Shown here: positions 11,269-21,763 of the stretch, piece after piece
How positions within the stretch are numbered: the stretch's first letter is position 1
Layout of the letters: every line of letters starts with the position of its first letter
NCBI GenBank assembly: GCA_017590115.1
Contig: JAGGNK010006892.1
Span: forward strand, 14,981,736-15,045,735
DNA: 64,000 nucleotides
Direction: 5' to 3'
Origin: Montifringilla adamsi
Lineage: Eukaryota > Chordata > Aves > Passeriformes > Passeridae
Notes under the pieces: generated by a model
Told to the model about the DNA's origin: nothing
The model's input: the letters and a program-made list of their open reading frames with translations, nothing else
Database searches by the model: none
Program-made: the position numbers and the translations under genes

Positions 11269-12654
11269 CTGTATTTAAGTGCAAGGGTCAGGTCAGTAGA
11301 ACTCATTGGATTTTATGAAAACTTTCCCCCTCAACATGAACTGAATCTTAAAAGAGCTTCCTGCCCTCCCATGCCACACCTGTACTCACAGACTGTCACA
11401 TACCTAATCTCATATGATATGTAGTTTTGATTTTTTAAGAAATTTAACATATGAAAGTATTCAAAAGTAGCTATTGCTACCCTACTGAGTCCATTTTCAT
11501 TTACTCTTTGACTCCCATCCTTCATCCTCTGGCACTGATCCCCCTTTCACCTCTGCACAGGGTACTACTAAGGCATCTCATTGTGAAACTACATTCTATC
11601 AGCAAGTCAGCCTTCTGCACTGGCTTTCTCTACCCACTTCACCAATGATCTAGCAAACTGTTCAGTAAACCTAGCAAAACAATGATCTAGCAGACTGTTC
11701 AGTAAAACAGTTCTTCCTCATCTTTCCTGGATATTTTTAAACAGACCTTCAGGTTTATCTTAATGGAAATAAGACACCAGGAAAGGCAGTTTGAAAGCAG
11801 GAGGAAAGCCAACACCTACAGCTAAACAGAACCGATAAGAGCTAGCAACAGCCTTCCAGACCACTCCAGGAACTTAAGACTGGGATTCTCTTAAATGGAG
11901 GCTTGTATTCAAAAGAGCCAGGAGTCCTTAGACTTTCTTTGGAAAAGTCACAGTAAACTTCGGCAATGGTTATTCTGAGAAGTTTATATTTTTGGAAACT
12001 CTACAGGGTTGCTAGTTTCAAGAAAGAGAAAAAGATAGATACACATATAAAAGCTATGGATTTTTAAAGAACACACATATGCATAAGACAGCACTTTCAC
12101 AGATCATTCACCTATAAATTGGAATGATATGCCTATGTATATTAAAAGCAAATCCAGAAACAGTCCATAAGTAGATTTGTACTGAACTGCAGATGGGAAT
12201 TAAACAACACTTCTTTGTTTTTAAATTGCAAAAGTATGTTAAGATCTTAAGTACATTTCTCCTCATGCTGAACCAAAACAGCTCAAAAAGAAAAAGAAAA
12301 GTTTAATTGGAGATAAAAGTGATTACAAAATTGAGCAACACATTTGATTTTCCCTTTTTCAAGCTATCTTAGCTATATTTGTTTGCTGTGTTTATTTTAA
12401 TTGCCACAGCTGGAGATAACTGCTGTCATCTCTCTTCTTGCTAGAAGATATTTTTCTTTTTTAATTTCAAGTAGTGGCTTTATGTTGAGAACCCCAGAAA
12501 AAGGACTGCACTCTCTCAGAGGGATTAAACACCAGGACAAACAAATAACAAAACATCATGGCATTTGCAATATGTGCTTAATATATTGTTCATTCAATGG
12601 CAATAAATGAATAAACAGCAACTTGAGGAGCATAGAATTATCTTTATATCTCAC
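11269..12654 (-). other. ZDHHC20 intron 4
   Basis: 1.4 kb intron. The only structure seen is a 27-bp direct repeat at 11644-11708, listed separately. Confidence 0.75.
11644..11708. repeat. near-identical 27-bp direct repeat
   Basis: aatgatctagca(a/g)actgttc followed by agtaaa(a/c) occurs twice, starting at 11644 and 11681, separated by about 10 bp. A small recent tandem duplication. Confidence 0.75.
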
Positions 12655-12775
12655 CTCTCGATGCTGTTGTCGTATAGATAGGCAAGTCTTTGGCAGCTCT
12701 TCTTAAAATCTCCTGCTGGGATTCTGGTCTCTCTTCTTTTTCATATTGTTCTTTATCAACTTTTGACAAGCAGAA
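12655..12775 (-). CDS. ZDHHC20: ZDHHC20 coding exon 4 (cytosolic loop before the Cys-rich domain)
   Basis: 121 nt, residues 81-120 plus one base. Acceptor ccctcttag, donor gtgaga. The peptide begins FCLSKVDKEQYEKEERPE and ends AAKDLPIYTTTASR. The charged YEKEERPE segment and the LPIYT motif are the usual linker leading into the first zinc-binding strand of this subfamily. Reading phase matches exon 3 (phase 0) and exon 5 (one base G completed by CA to Ala121). Confidence 0.95.
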
Positions 12776-15700
12776 CTAAGAGGGATGTAGAAAATGGATA
12801 GGAGGGGAAAGATAAATTATTACTTTGTTTTCCAAGGAAAAGACCATCCACTGACCCAAAAGCACCACGTAAACAAAAAAAACAAAAAAAGAATTCTACA
12901 GGAATTACAGGAAATCCCTAAAACTCCTAAGTTTCTGGATGAATTCTGAATGTATTTAATTTCTGGATGTATTTTCAAGAAAATAATCTTTATCTCTGTT
13001 CCATTATCTATAGTATTTTCTCTTCGACACAAGGGAACACAGAGACTCAGAGTGAGCTTTAAGGTGCAAACGTTCCTTTGATTTACGATAAGCATAAATG
13101 AAGTAAACTGTGAAAAAGAGGAAGGTGCAACAGCCCTTTGCTGCTACAAGGCACTGAAATCCTCTTATCCCATTTCCTCTCTTAACACAGAGAGGGGTAC
13201 AACCCAGATTGGGGGGAAAAAAGGCAGGCAGGGCATGTGGTGGGCTTCACAGCTCCAGCACAGAAGCTGAAAGAGTTTAACTGGAATTTTAACTCAGGAG
13301 TAGCCAACTTCAGTCTCAAAATTCTTAAGTTGTATTGAAAGCAACTTCAGAAAAGCCTGTACAGTCTGAGAATGTGCTACAATTCTGAGTAAAGCCTCAC
13401 AAGCGTTCCTATTGAAATCTCACTGAAATGTAAGCCTTTACCAAAAAAAACTGGAGAGCTTTTAGTCATTTGTGAAACACTTATTTTGGTATCCCCTGAA
13501 ACAGTATTTCCCAGTAAGCCCCACAAAACCCAGTGTGCTGACAAGGCTCTGTGCAGCGGGAGCTGAAATGACGACTTTCTTTGGTATTTTTCTGTTCCAA
13601 AGCACTTCTAAACTCTGAGCTTCCTGCATGGACTACAAGAGCCCTCTTTATGAGCACACATAGACAAAGCATTCATGGTAGAGAGTGGAAAATGCTATGT
13701 GTGCAGCTGGAACAAAAACTGGCTTAGTGTGGTTTAATATGACTGTATTTTCCTACCAAAAACATGTGCATGATTAGTTCACATGGATTCTCCTCTCATC
13801 ATGTACTTTTTCCTCTTTTGGATTACAGTCAGTTGGCAAGCAACAATGTAAGACTCCACTTACAGCAAGGAGGAAGCAGTAAGACATAGCACAGAGAAAT
13901 TGCAGCAATTTCCTAATGCAGAATGCAAGCAAGATGCCTCACAGCTCACAGAATCTAGTTAAGCCTCCTGTCACATGTAGCACCATCCCAGTTATTGCGC
14001 CTACACACCCTTCAAGGGTGAAAAATGAAACATGTTTAAATAATACCCTTTTAAATAACCAGACACTAGAATTACTCTATGTTAAAGATGAAATTAAAGT
14101 TTAACATTTCAGCCATCACCAGAAGTTTGACCTAATTATTTAAATTTGACCACTCAGATCGATATTTATTCAAGCATGAAAACTGGAGACGCTCACATCA
14201 AAAGTTTAGATGTGAAGCATCATTCCAGCAAACAGTAATGCAATACACCTTATTCCCTACTACCCTTGTGAGTCTGATAGCTGACCCAGGTCTCTGTGAC
14301 CAGCAATCAAGCAGAGGTTGCAGGAAACACGAGTACCCCCTCAAGATGACATTTCAAGGCAAACCATTAATGCACAGAAAAGGAACTCAATAAAAAGACT
14401 TAAAACTTTTTAAATTTGTCCATGTAACATCATAGTATTACTGCAAAAATCCTGGATAGGATTTTGGTTTTCCAAAAAGCTGCATTTCTGTTCTAATTTC
14501 AGAACTTAATAGGGCTATGAGACCACAGTCTCTCAGGACAATAGCAGGATATGTTCAAAGGCATCACAAGCTGTCTGTTACCACACCGCAAACAGAATTC
14601 CCAATGAGGTTCCAGCAGTTCTTATTGAAAACAGAAAGAAACCCTTTGTTTCCTTCCTCTTTCTGGATCTTGTATAATGCTGATTGTTCTTTCTCAGGAC
14701 AAATGCACAGGGATTACACTAAGACAACAGCAGCTGCAGAATCTTTTTTTTAGTTCAATAGCAAGATCACAGGATGCTATTTGTTTTGCAAGAATGGCCA
14801 ATTAGAATGATTAAAAATATATACATTTACACTCACACACAATGTAGAGATACTGAAGTCATGTTTGTTTTTAAGTATAAACAGCATAAATTACTCACTA
14901 GTACATGAAGAGAAGGGATTTGCCCAGAAACAGAAAAAGTGGTGCTGGGTTGTAAATTTGATTGGTTTTTAGCTTTTAAAATTTTTTTGAGAGTTTTTTT
15001 TTTGTTGTCTGGGTGGGAGAGGTTTTTTGTCCTTTTTCATTTAAAGCTAGCTGTAGAAGAGAATATTATTAAATCTGATCTCTCTCCACAGTTAATATAC
15101 AAAAAATTCATTACATGCCATATGCCCAAGCCATCCCTTTCACTTGCTGAATACAAAAAGCCTGCTACATCATCACTGTAACTACAGGAAAAGTAATGTC
15201 AGAATAAGTTTGCTATTAATGAAGAATTCAAGAAGACAGTGAGTTATTAGGCATTAGCATTAGGAGCAGCTCTAGTTCATATAGCTTTATAAAACCTAGA
15301 ATAACACCATTTCGACCACATTTTAACTAGTTAACCTGCTTAATGCTACTCGTTTTCCTGCAAAATCATCCCAGGAAAAGCAAAACCAAAGAAGACGAGT
15401 CCCTTTGAATTTTTAGGTTTAGCATATCATAGAATCATTTAGGTTGGAAAACATCTAAGGATCTCAAGCCCAGCCATAAACCCAGCACTGCCAAGTCCAC
15501 CATTAAACCACATTCCCCAATGCCACATCTATAAATGTTTTAAAACCTACAGGGATGGGGATACAACCACTTCTCTGGGCCTGTTCCAGTGCTTGTGACA
15601 ACAAGCCTTTGAGTGAAGAAATTTTTCCTAATACCCAATCTAAACCTCCCCTGGTGTAACTTGAGTCCATTTCCTCTTGTCCTATCCCTTATTACGTGGG

Positions 15701-16762
15701 AGAAGAGGCCGTCCCCCACCTGGCTACACCCTCCTTTCAGACAGTTTTACAGAGAGCAGAAAGGTCGCCCCTGAGCCTCCTTTTCTCCAGGCTGAACACC
15801 CCCAGGTCTCTCAGCTGCTCCTCACAGCACTTGTGCTCCAGCTTCAATAGCTGCATTTAGACTTTTTGCTTAGCTAAACAGCAGAATAGTGTTTAGCTTT
15901 TTACACTTTATATTCTATAGCTTTAACATACAGATCTCTAAGCCATAATTAAGCACTACATAGCAGTGTTTGCTTTTTCTTCAAAACATGGGAATAACTT
16001 GTCTCAAGAATGTTTAAAGTTGACATTAGCACTGAATGTCAGTTTTGCTAAAAACAGAATAAAAATTCAACCCCCACAGAGCAACCAACACCTCAAACAG
16101 TTTAGGCAGTTTAAAAGCTTTGTAAAAACAAGGAAGAGAAGTGCAGTATTTTAAATTCAGTGCCCATATTTAATCCCTACATACACACACATTAGAGAAA
16201 ATGGAAAACAAGGTAATCCATCTCAGGCTTATTGGAATTAATATGGTTCTTTTTCAAAATAAAACTTCATCATGCATTCTTTCACTATTATATAAAGCTT
16301 CTTTATGTAGCCATATTTCAGCATTCCTAAACCTTAACCCTTGACCAATAAGTGGGTTCAGTCCTCCAGGTCATAAGTATACATTGCATTACTACCCTTT
16401 CTTACTCAAACAGTCTAAACTGCCTAAAAAGGAAACATAAAAATGTTGTCACTGTATTTCATTTATCAGTTTTAAAAATTCCAGGTTTCCGGCAAGCTAC
16501 TTCATAGCATAGCACTGTACAAGACTGCCAAACTTCTGATGATTTAAACACACATTTTGTATAAGAAAATGTCATTACACAAAGCATATGTATTTTAAGA
16601 TTAACTTGATCATTTTCATTCATGATACACTGTCATGCTGTTCTATTTTAGACAATGAGAAGGGAAAGGTGAATCATGCAGTACTGCAAACAAATTTCAT
16701 CACTGAAAACAGTTCAGCTATTTATAAAAAAGACATTGACATTTTCATAACATTATACTTAC
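12776..16762 (-). other. ZDHHC20 intron 3
   Basis: 4 kb intron. It contains one CR1 copy at 15425-15846. The remainder, including short ORFs at 12820-13095, 14517-14753 and 14939-15181, shows no coding pattern. Confidence 0.75.
15425..15846 (-). mobile_element. CR1 LINE fragment
   Basis: The plus strand begins atcatagaatcatttaggtt, passes through ccaatctaaacctcccctgg and reaches ctccaggctgaacacccccag and cagctgctcctcacagcact. This is the complement of a CR1 3' end, so the element lies on the minus strand, the same direction as ZDHHC20. About 420 bp, 5'-truncated. Confidence 0.9.
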
Positions 16763-16857
16763 CTCATTAGAGGGGGTTGCAGGAGATGTGAAAATTGTTT
16801 TCCCATAGGACCATACAAACATGACGAATGACAGATGAAAAACTACAAGGTAGACAA
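16763..16857 (-). CDS. ZDHHC20: ZDHHC20 coding exon 3 (TM2)
   Basis: 95 nt, two bases of Val49 then residues 50-80. Acceptor ttttattgcag, donor gtaagt. The peptide reads VYLVVFHLSFVMFVWSY followed by GKTIFTSPATPSNE. It covers TM2 and the start of the cytosolic loop. Position 67 is Gly (GGG) where human ZDHHC20 and the ZDHHC2/15 paralogues have Trp in SYW, as I recall them. This is a single-base difference and could be genuine or a sequencing or assembly error. Confidence 0.95.
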
Positions 16858-17064
16858 CTGCAATAAAATATGAATCAGAATTTAGTGAATATAGCTGAAA
16901 AGAACAAAAAAATACACCCCCTGATATTTGAGGAGGACTAAACAACTACACTTAGCACTCTAGGACTGTTCACTTAAAAAAAATTAAATAAACACCCACC
17001 CTCACTCCCCAAATGTTATAGCTGCTCTTCCTCAACAAAATAATGTTTTTATTATAGATTACAA

Positions 17065-17735
17065 AATGACCTTGAACACTTACAAGGATGGAGCATCCAC
17101 AATTCCTCTGGGCAACCTTTGCTGCTGCCTCACCACTTCCACAATAAAGAATTTCTTTCTACCTAAATAAATCAGGCATAAATACCTAATTTATACCTGC
17201 TCTCCTTCAGTTTGAAGTCATTCTCCCCTTGTCCTATCACTCGATGTCCCTGTAACATGTCTTTCCCCAGGACTCCTGTAGTCCCCCTACAGGCACTGGA
17301 AGGTGCTATTAGGTCTCCCTGGAGACTTCTCCAGGATAATAAGCCCCAGCTCCCTTAGGCTGTCTTCAGCTGGAGAGGTGTTCCATTCCTCTGATCATCC
17401 TTGTAGCCTCTTCTGGACTTGCTCCAACAGGTCCATGCTCTTCCTGTGCTGGGACCCCAGAGCTGAAGCAGCCCTGCAGGTGGGGTCTGAGCAGAGCAGA
17501 GGGGCAGAATACCCTCCCTGGCCCTGCTGCCCACTGCTGGGTGCAGCCCAGGACACCACTGGCTCTCTGGGCTGTGGGAGCACATGTTGCTGAGCCATGT
17601 GGGGCTTCTCATCAACCAACACCCCCATGTCTTTCTCCCCAGATTGGATTGCTTCTCAATCCATTCTCTGCCCAGCCTGTACTTGTGCTTGGGATTGTCC
17701 TCACTCATATGCAGGACCTTGTTGAACTTTCCAAA
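17065..17735 (-). mobile_element. CR1 LINE fragment with broken reverse-transcriptase-ORF tail
   Basis: About 670 bp on the minus strand. The plus strand runs from cttgaacacttacaaggatg through ccttgtcctatcactcgatg and gctccaacaggtccatgctc to cctgtacttgtgcttgggat. On the minus strand the end of CR1 ORF2 is recognisable in short pieces (HKYRLGREWIE, GVLVDEK, LLEQVQKR), but they fall in different frames, so the ORF is frameshifted and dead. The 3' terminal repeat end is missing. Confidence 0.9.
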
Positions 17736-17774
17736 GCAGATTTTGAAGGAGAAAGCAAATTGACAAAACTCGCC

Positions 17775-17895
17775 CCCCAAAAACCAACCAAACAAAATTC
17801 ACTACCAAAAAAGGCCCCTGCAAAACAAAACCACACCCCCTCCCCCAAACAAACCAAAAAACCTCCAAACACAAAAACCCCAAACCCCAGAACTG
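17775..17895. repeat. C/A-rich strand-asymmetric low-complexity tract
   Basis: About 120 bp made almost only of A and C on the plus strand (runs such as ccacaccccctcccccaaac and aaccccaaaccccag). The minus strand, which is the ZDHHC20 transcript strand, is therefore G/T-rich with several runs of 4-5 G. It abuts the CR1 copy. Confidence 0.85.
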
Positions 17896-20800
17896 AACAC
17901 AGCCTCACAGCCTCACTTCTGGCATGTAAGTGAATAACCTTTCTGGATAAAGATGATGCTGTAATTCTGTTCTAGACTATCAGAAAGTAATTGATTACTT
18001 ACTGACCTACATAATTCAATTTAATTTCTACTTCTAGCAGCAACAGCACAGTGCTGTGCCATTACAGAAGGCACTGGTCATCAACGACAGTTAAAATCCC
18101 CAAACAGGGGTTTGGAGAGTACTGCACTCCAGTCATGCCAGATGTGAGTTACAGATTTTCTTACTATATTCTTTCAAATCATCTGAGAAATACAAGCTGG
18201 AAAAGTCCTATTACACACAGTGGCAACAAAATGTAGCTGGGTTTAGGAGAGAGCTCAATAAATTTTCTAATGAGTATGCATGATATTGCTGTTCTTAAAG
18301 ACCAGAAATGCAGACCTTATGACCAGGAAGCTCCTTCCAATCTTGTTTCCTCTAATGGTTTCTTTTATCACTTTTCAAGGGGAAACAGATCAGTTGTGCT
18401 AGAACAGCAAGTCTTAGAGAAGTCATATTAAATATTTATATTATCTTCAGTTGCAGTAAAGTAGGAATTTTGACCTACTTTTCTGTACAGCTAGAGTCCT
18501 TTAAGAAGCTGTATGTACTTAATGGATGGCAAAAAAGGCTCAAAACTTTGGGAACCTCCAACAGCTCAGAAAATGCTTGTGCACAGTGACAGAAGAATTT
18601 ATAATCTTTCAGGATTTTCACTGTTTATTGCAATGAAAACAAATTGTATTTGAGCTTTTGTCAGAGAATTATTCTTTTTACCTTTGCCTCTGATTCCTCC
18701 AACCTCATAGGCAGACTTGGCAAATTTTCAGCTCTGGAGATGACTGAAAATGCCAGAAACAAAACCCTTTTCTAAAGCCATCCTGAATCTGTTGCCTGAT
18801 GGGAAAGAACTTGTGTATTGCTGTAGTAGGCACTGCATTATTAGAAGTTGTCTGTTATGAAAAACATACTCTACATTCAAACACAATGTGGTTAAGCAAT
18901 TAAAGAATGAGAAAATTGTTTGGAAGAGAGGAGAAAAAGGACATAAAACTGGAGTGGAATGAGTGGCACAGATCAGAACTTTGGTGGAGAAGAGGGCAAG
19001 AGAAATTGAATAGAAGGAAAGAGGAAATGAGATACAGGGAAGGGCAAGGCACAGCAAAACTAACTTACACAGTAAACAGTTCTACTCTGTTCCATAAAAA
19101 TCACACCAGAATTCAGATTCTTTTGAAGGATCATTTTCAGTGCACACACAATGTGTCAAACAGCAGAACCTCAAAGCTTTGTCACAGGCTGTAAATGTCC
19201 CTAAAACCCACAGAATATCAGGGACCACAGCCAGCTGTGTCTAGCATACAGACCTGTGACAGTGCCACCAGTATTTATTAGACAGAGGCAGCTATTGAAG
19301 TGCTCTTCGTGTAACTGAGCTCTTGCAATCTGTCACCATCATTAAAAGCCAAGGGCAGTAGCCAGTGATGGGCACCACCCAGGGAAAGAACCTGCAGTTG
19401 GCAGTCCATAGTGGCTTCACTCTGAATAAATTCTTGCTTCTTTTCCTACACCCATGCTGCCTTTCCTACTGTGATTACACATAACTGTCCTGTCAGTGCT
19501 CCCCAGGAAATGAGAGGGAGGGAAGATACCATTTTTAACAGCTTTACTTCAGCAGTTCATCTACCCACCACTTTGGGTATCAGTAGCTCCTCTACAGACT
19601 ACTCCCTGAAGCATCTTGCATCTGTTTCCAGAACAAATGTAAACTGGATTCATTCCTAGTCAGCTCATTTTCTTGTAATTACAAGCTAGATGGAAAAAAA
19701 ACAACAAAAACTTCAAACCCCAGTATCTGTCAGTTTAGCCAGACTCAGATTCATAAGGAAGTCCTGGCTAAACCAAGGCAACCCAGGATTCTTGGTGCCA
19801 CGCTGCGACCTAGTGAAGTCACTTCTCTTTAAAAGGCACTGATGCATACTATACCAAATTTATGGCCTCAAGAAGACAATGTCTTAAGACATGCTCTCAG
19901 AATCCTCCTAAAATATGCTAAGCCCTCCTAAGATTTGCCCTTAACATTCTTTTCTGAATCATTCTTAATACTACTTTCAAGACAGAGTGAGATTACAGAC
20001 AGCAATAATATGTAACTGTAGTATATTACATGGTTAACAGAGATTCAGAGTTGACTTTATTCCTCTGTCCTAATGGATATAAAACTAGACAAGAATATAC
20101 AATTACAAAGCAAAAATGAGCCTTAATGGGGTGAAGAAATCACCACTAATTTAAACAAAAGTTGCCATTATATTAAAATCATTTTACTGCAGTACTTATT
20201 ACACTGAAATATGGAGCAAAATACACTTGCTAAGATGCACATTATTGATTTACATAGCAATGTTTCTGGTACTTTGGTCTTTCAACTCTTCTGATGGTGA
20301 TTCCTGGTTATCATGAGCTGGCTTATAAGAACTTTAGAAAACTTATGAAAGCTTTCTTTTCAAATGAAAACACACTTCACATGTAATGTTAAAATCAACT
20401 TTCATGGCTGATAAATTCATGCATACAGGATGCCTATGACATGATTCAGAATGGGAGGTGCAAGCAGCACGCAGGTGACAGCTATTAAGAGCCTAACAGG
20501 TTCCAGTGATAGAGTCACTCTCATTAATTAATCCTGCATTTTCCTTCTCTGGTAGATTTAGAAGAACCTGTTCCAGTCAGATAGGCACTGCATTTGGAAT
20601 ACAAATGGATTTGGAAACATCTGACTATGTAACACAAACACTGCTCAGCCAGACTTCCTTAACTGATACAGGAATCTTGCCTTTCCATAAGAAATTAGAA
20701 AGTAAAACTGATTCATCTACAGGTCAACAGCAAATACAGCAGCAGCTTGCAGAATTTTGTGAAGTCAAGGTAAAGCCCAGCTGTAAAATGGGATGAAGAA

Positions 20801-21736
20801 AATCCAGTATAACATAAGCTCACATCTTGAATGGCTTACAGTTAATTTTGGACATTTTCCTACTCTTTCAGCTCTCCATTAGAAACTGAAAAACAAAAAA
20901 TTCCATCAAGATTCCTTCTTTTTACAGTGTTCTGGTAGACATTCACCAGGAAGAAAACTGCTAGAATAGCTTCCAGTTCTGTGCTCTTTTGCAAAATATT
21001 TAAGAGATGAGAGCTTTTACTAGTCTGAAACAGCCCTCTGTGGATAACTAAAGTGCAAATCTGTGCTTAATCTACCACTCATGTTCCCCCATAAACTGGA
21101 ATGGGCTCCCAAACAAATATCCCAGCAACAATGTGCTAGATTTTTTTGTTAGTTTTTATCTCTATCACTGTGTACTGTTACTCACTGTGGCATGTACTTG
21201 CTAAAGCCAATATGAAGACTAAAATTTCTCAAAACAAGGCCTCAAACACTTGACCTGGAAATAGAAAATTATAATGTGTAGCCACTTTTGAAATGGCTGT
21301 GTTTTGCACAATTCTAACTACTCCTTAAGAATGGAGTTCTGAGGAATTTGGTAAGCTGTTTGGAAAATATTAAGCAGTACAACAATTCATCCTCTTCCAG
21401 AAGTTTTTCAGGTCACAGACCTAAACAGAAAATGGAATTGTAGATGTGCTGCAGTTCCTTCCCTCTTCTCCTTTTTCTGCTCTTAGTAGGTACCCATTTA
21501 AAAATAAATGCAAGCTTAAATCATAGTTGCATTACTTGCATTAGCCACAGGTCTTGTCATCATCCCAAGTTTGTAGTATTAGAAACAAAACAGACTCAAC
21601 TGTAAAATATTTACCTTGTTTCTTAGCACTCACTACACAGAGCTCACACATAAAGGAGTACATTCAAACTCTATGTCCCTTAGGATTTGCATGCAAAACA
21701 GCTATTTACATCTTCATAAAATTTTTTTAAAATTAC

Positions 21737-21763
21737 CTTTTTCAGCAGTTGAAGAAATAGTAA
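21737..21763 (-). CDS. ZDHHC20: ZDHHC20 coding exon 2 (27-nt microexon)
   Basis: Very short exon found by phase, too small for an ORF search. The acceptor has a long pyrimidine run ending ttctcttccag and the donor is gtaattt. It adds two bases to Phe40, then TISSTAEK, then one base of Val49. The joined peptide ELCV-F-TISSTAEK-V-VYLVVF aligns with recalled human ELCVFTIFGNEENGKTVVYLV and zebrafish ELCIYTIPNVNEQVIYLV, so this is the luminal loop between TM1 and TM2. The 3-residue deficit against human explains why the catalytic Cys is 153 here and 156 in human. I also considered candidates near 33580 and 18680. They fit phase or acceptor less well. Confidence 0.87.

Larger units (their letters stand above)
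16858..21736 (-). other. ZDHHC20 intron 2
   Basis: 4.9 kb intron. It contains a large CR1 copy (17065-17735) directly followed by a C/A-rich tract (17775-17895). The rest is featureless. The ORF at 20506-20796 resembles nothing I recognise. Confidence 0.75.

Noticed and set aside
17355..17795. 146-residue minus-strand frame as a possible gene
   Set aside because: It is the frameshifted tail of a CR1 element, recognisable by fragments of the CR1 reverse-transcriptase ORF in two frames.
18673..18740. Another exon 2 candidate ending GGIRGK with a gtaaaa donor
   Set aside because: No acceptable acceptor without an in-frame stop, and no likeness to the ZDHHC20 loop.
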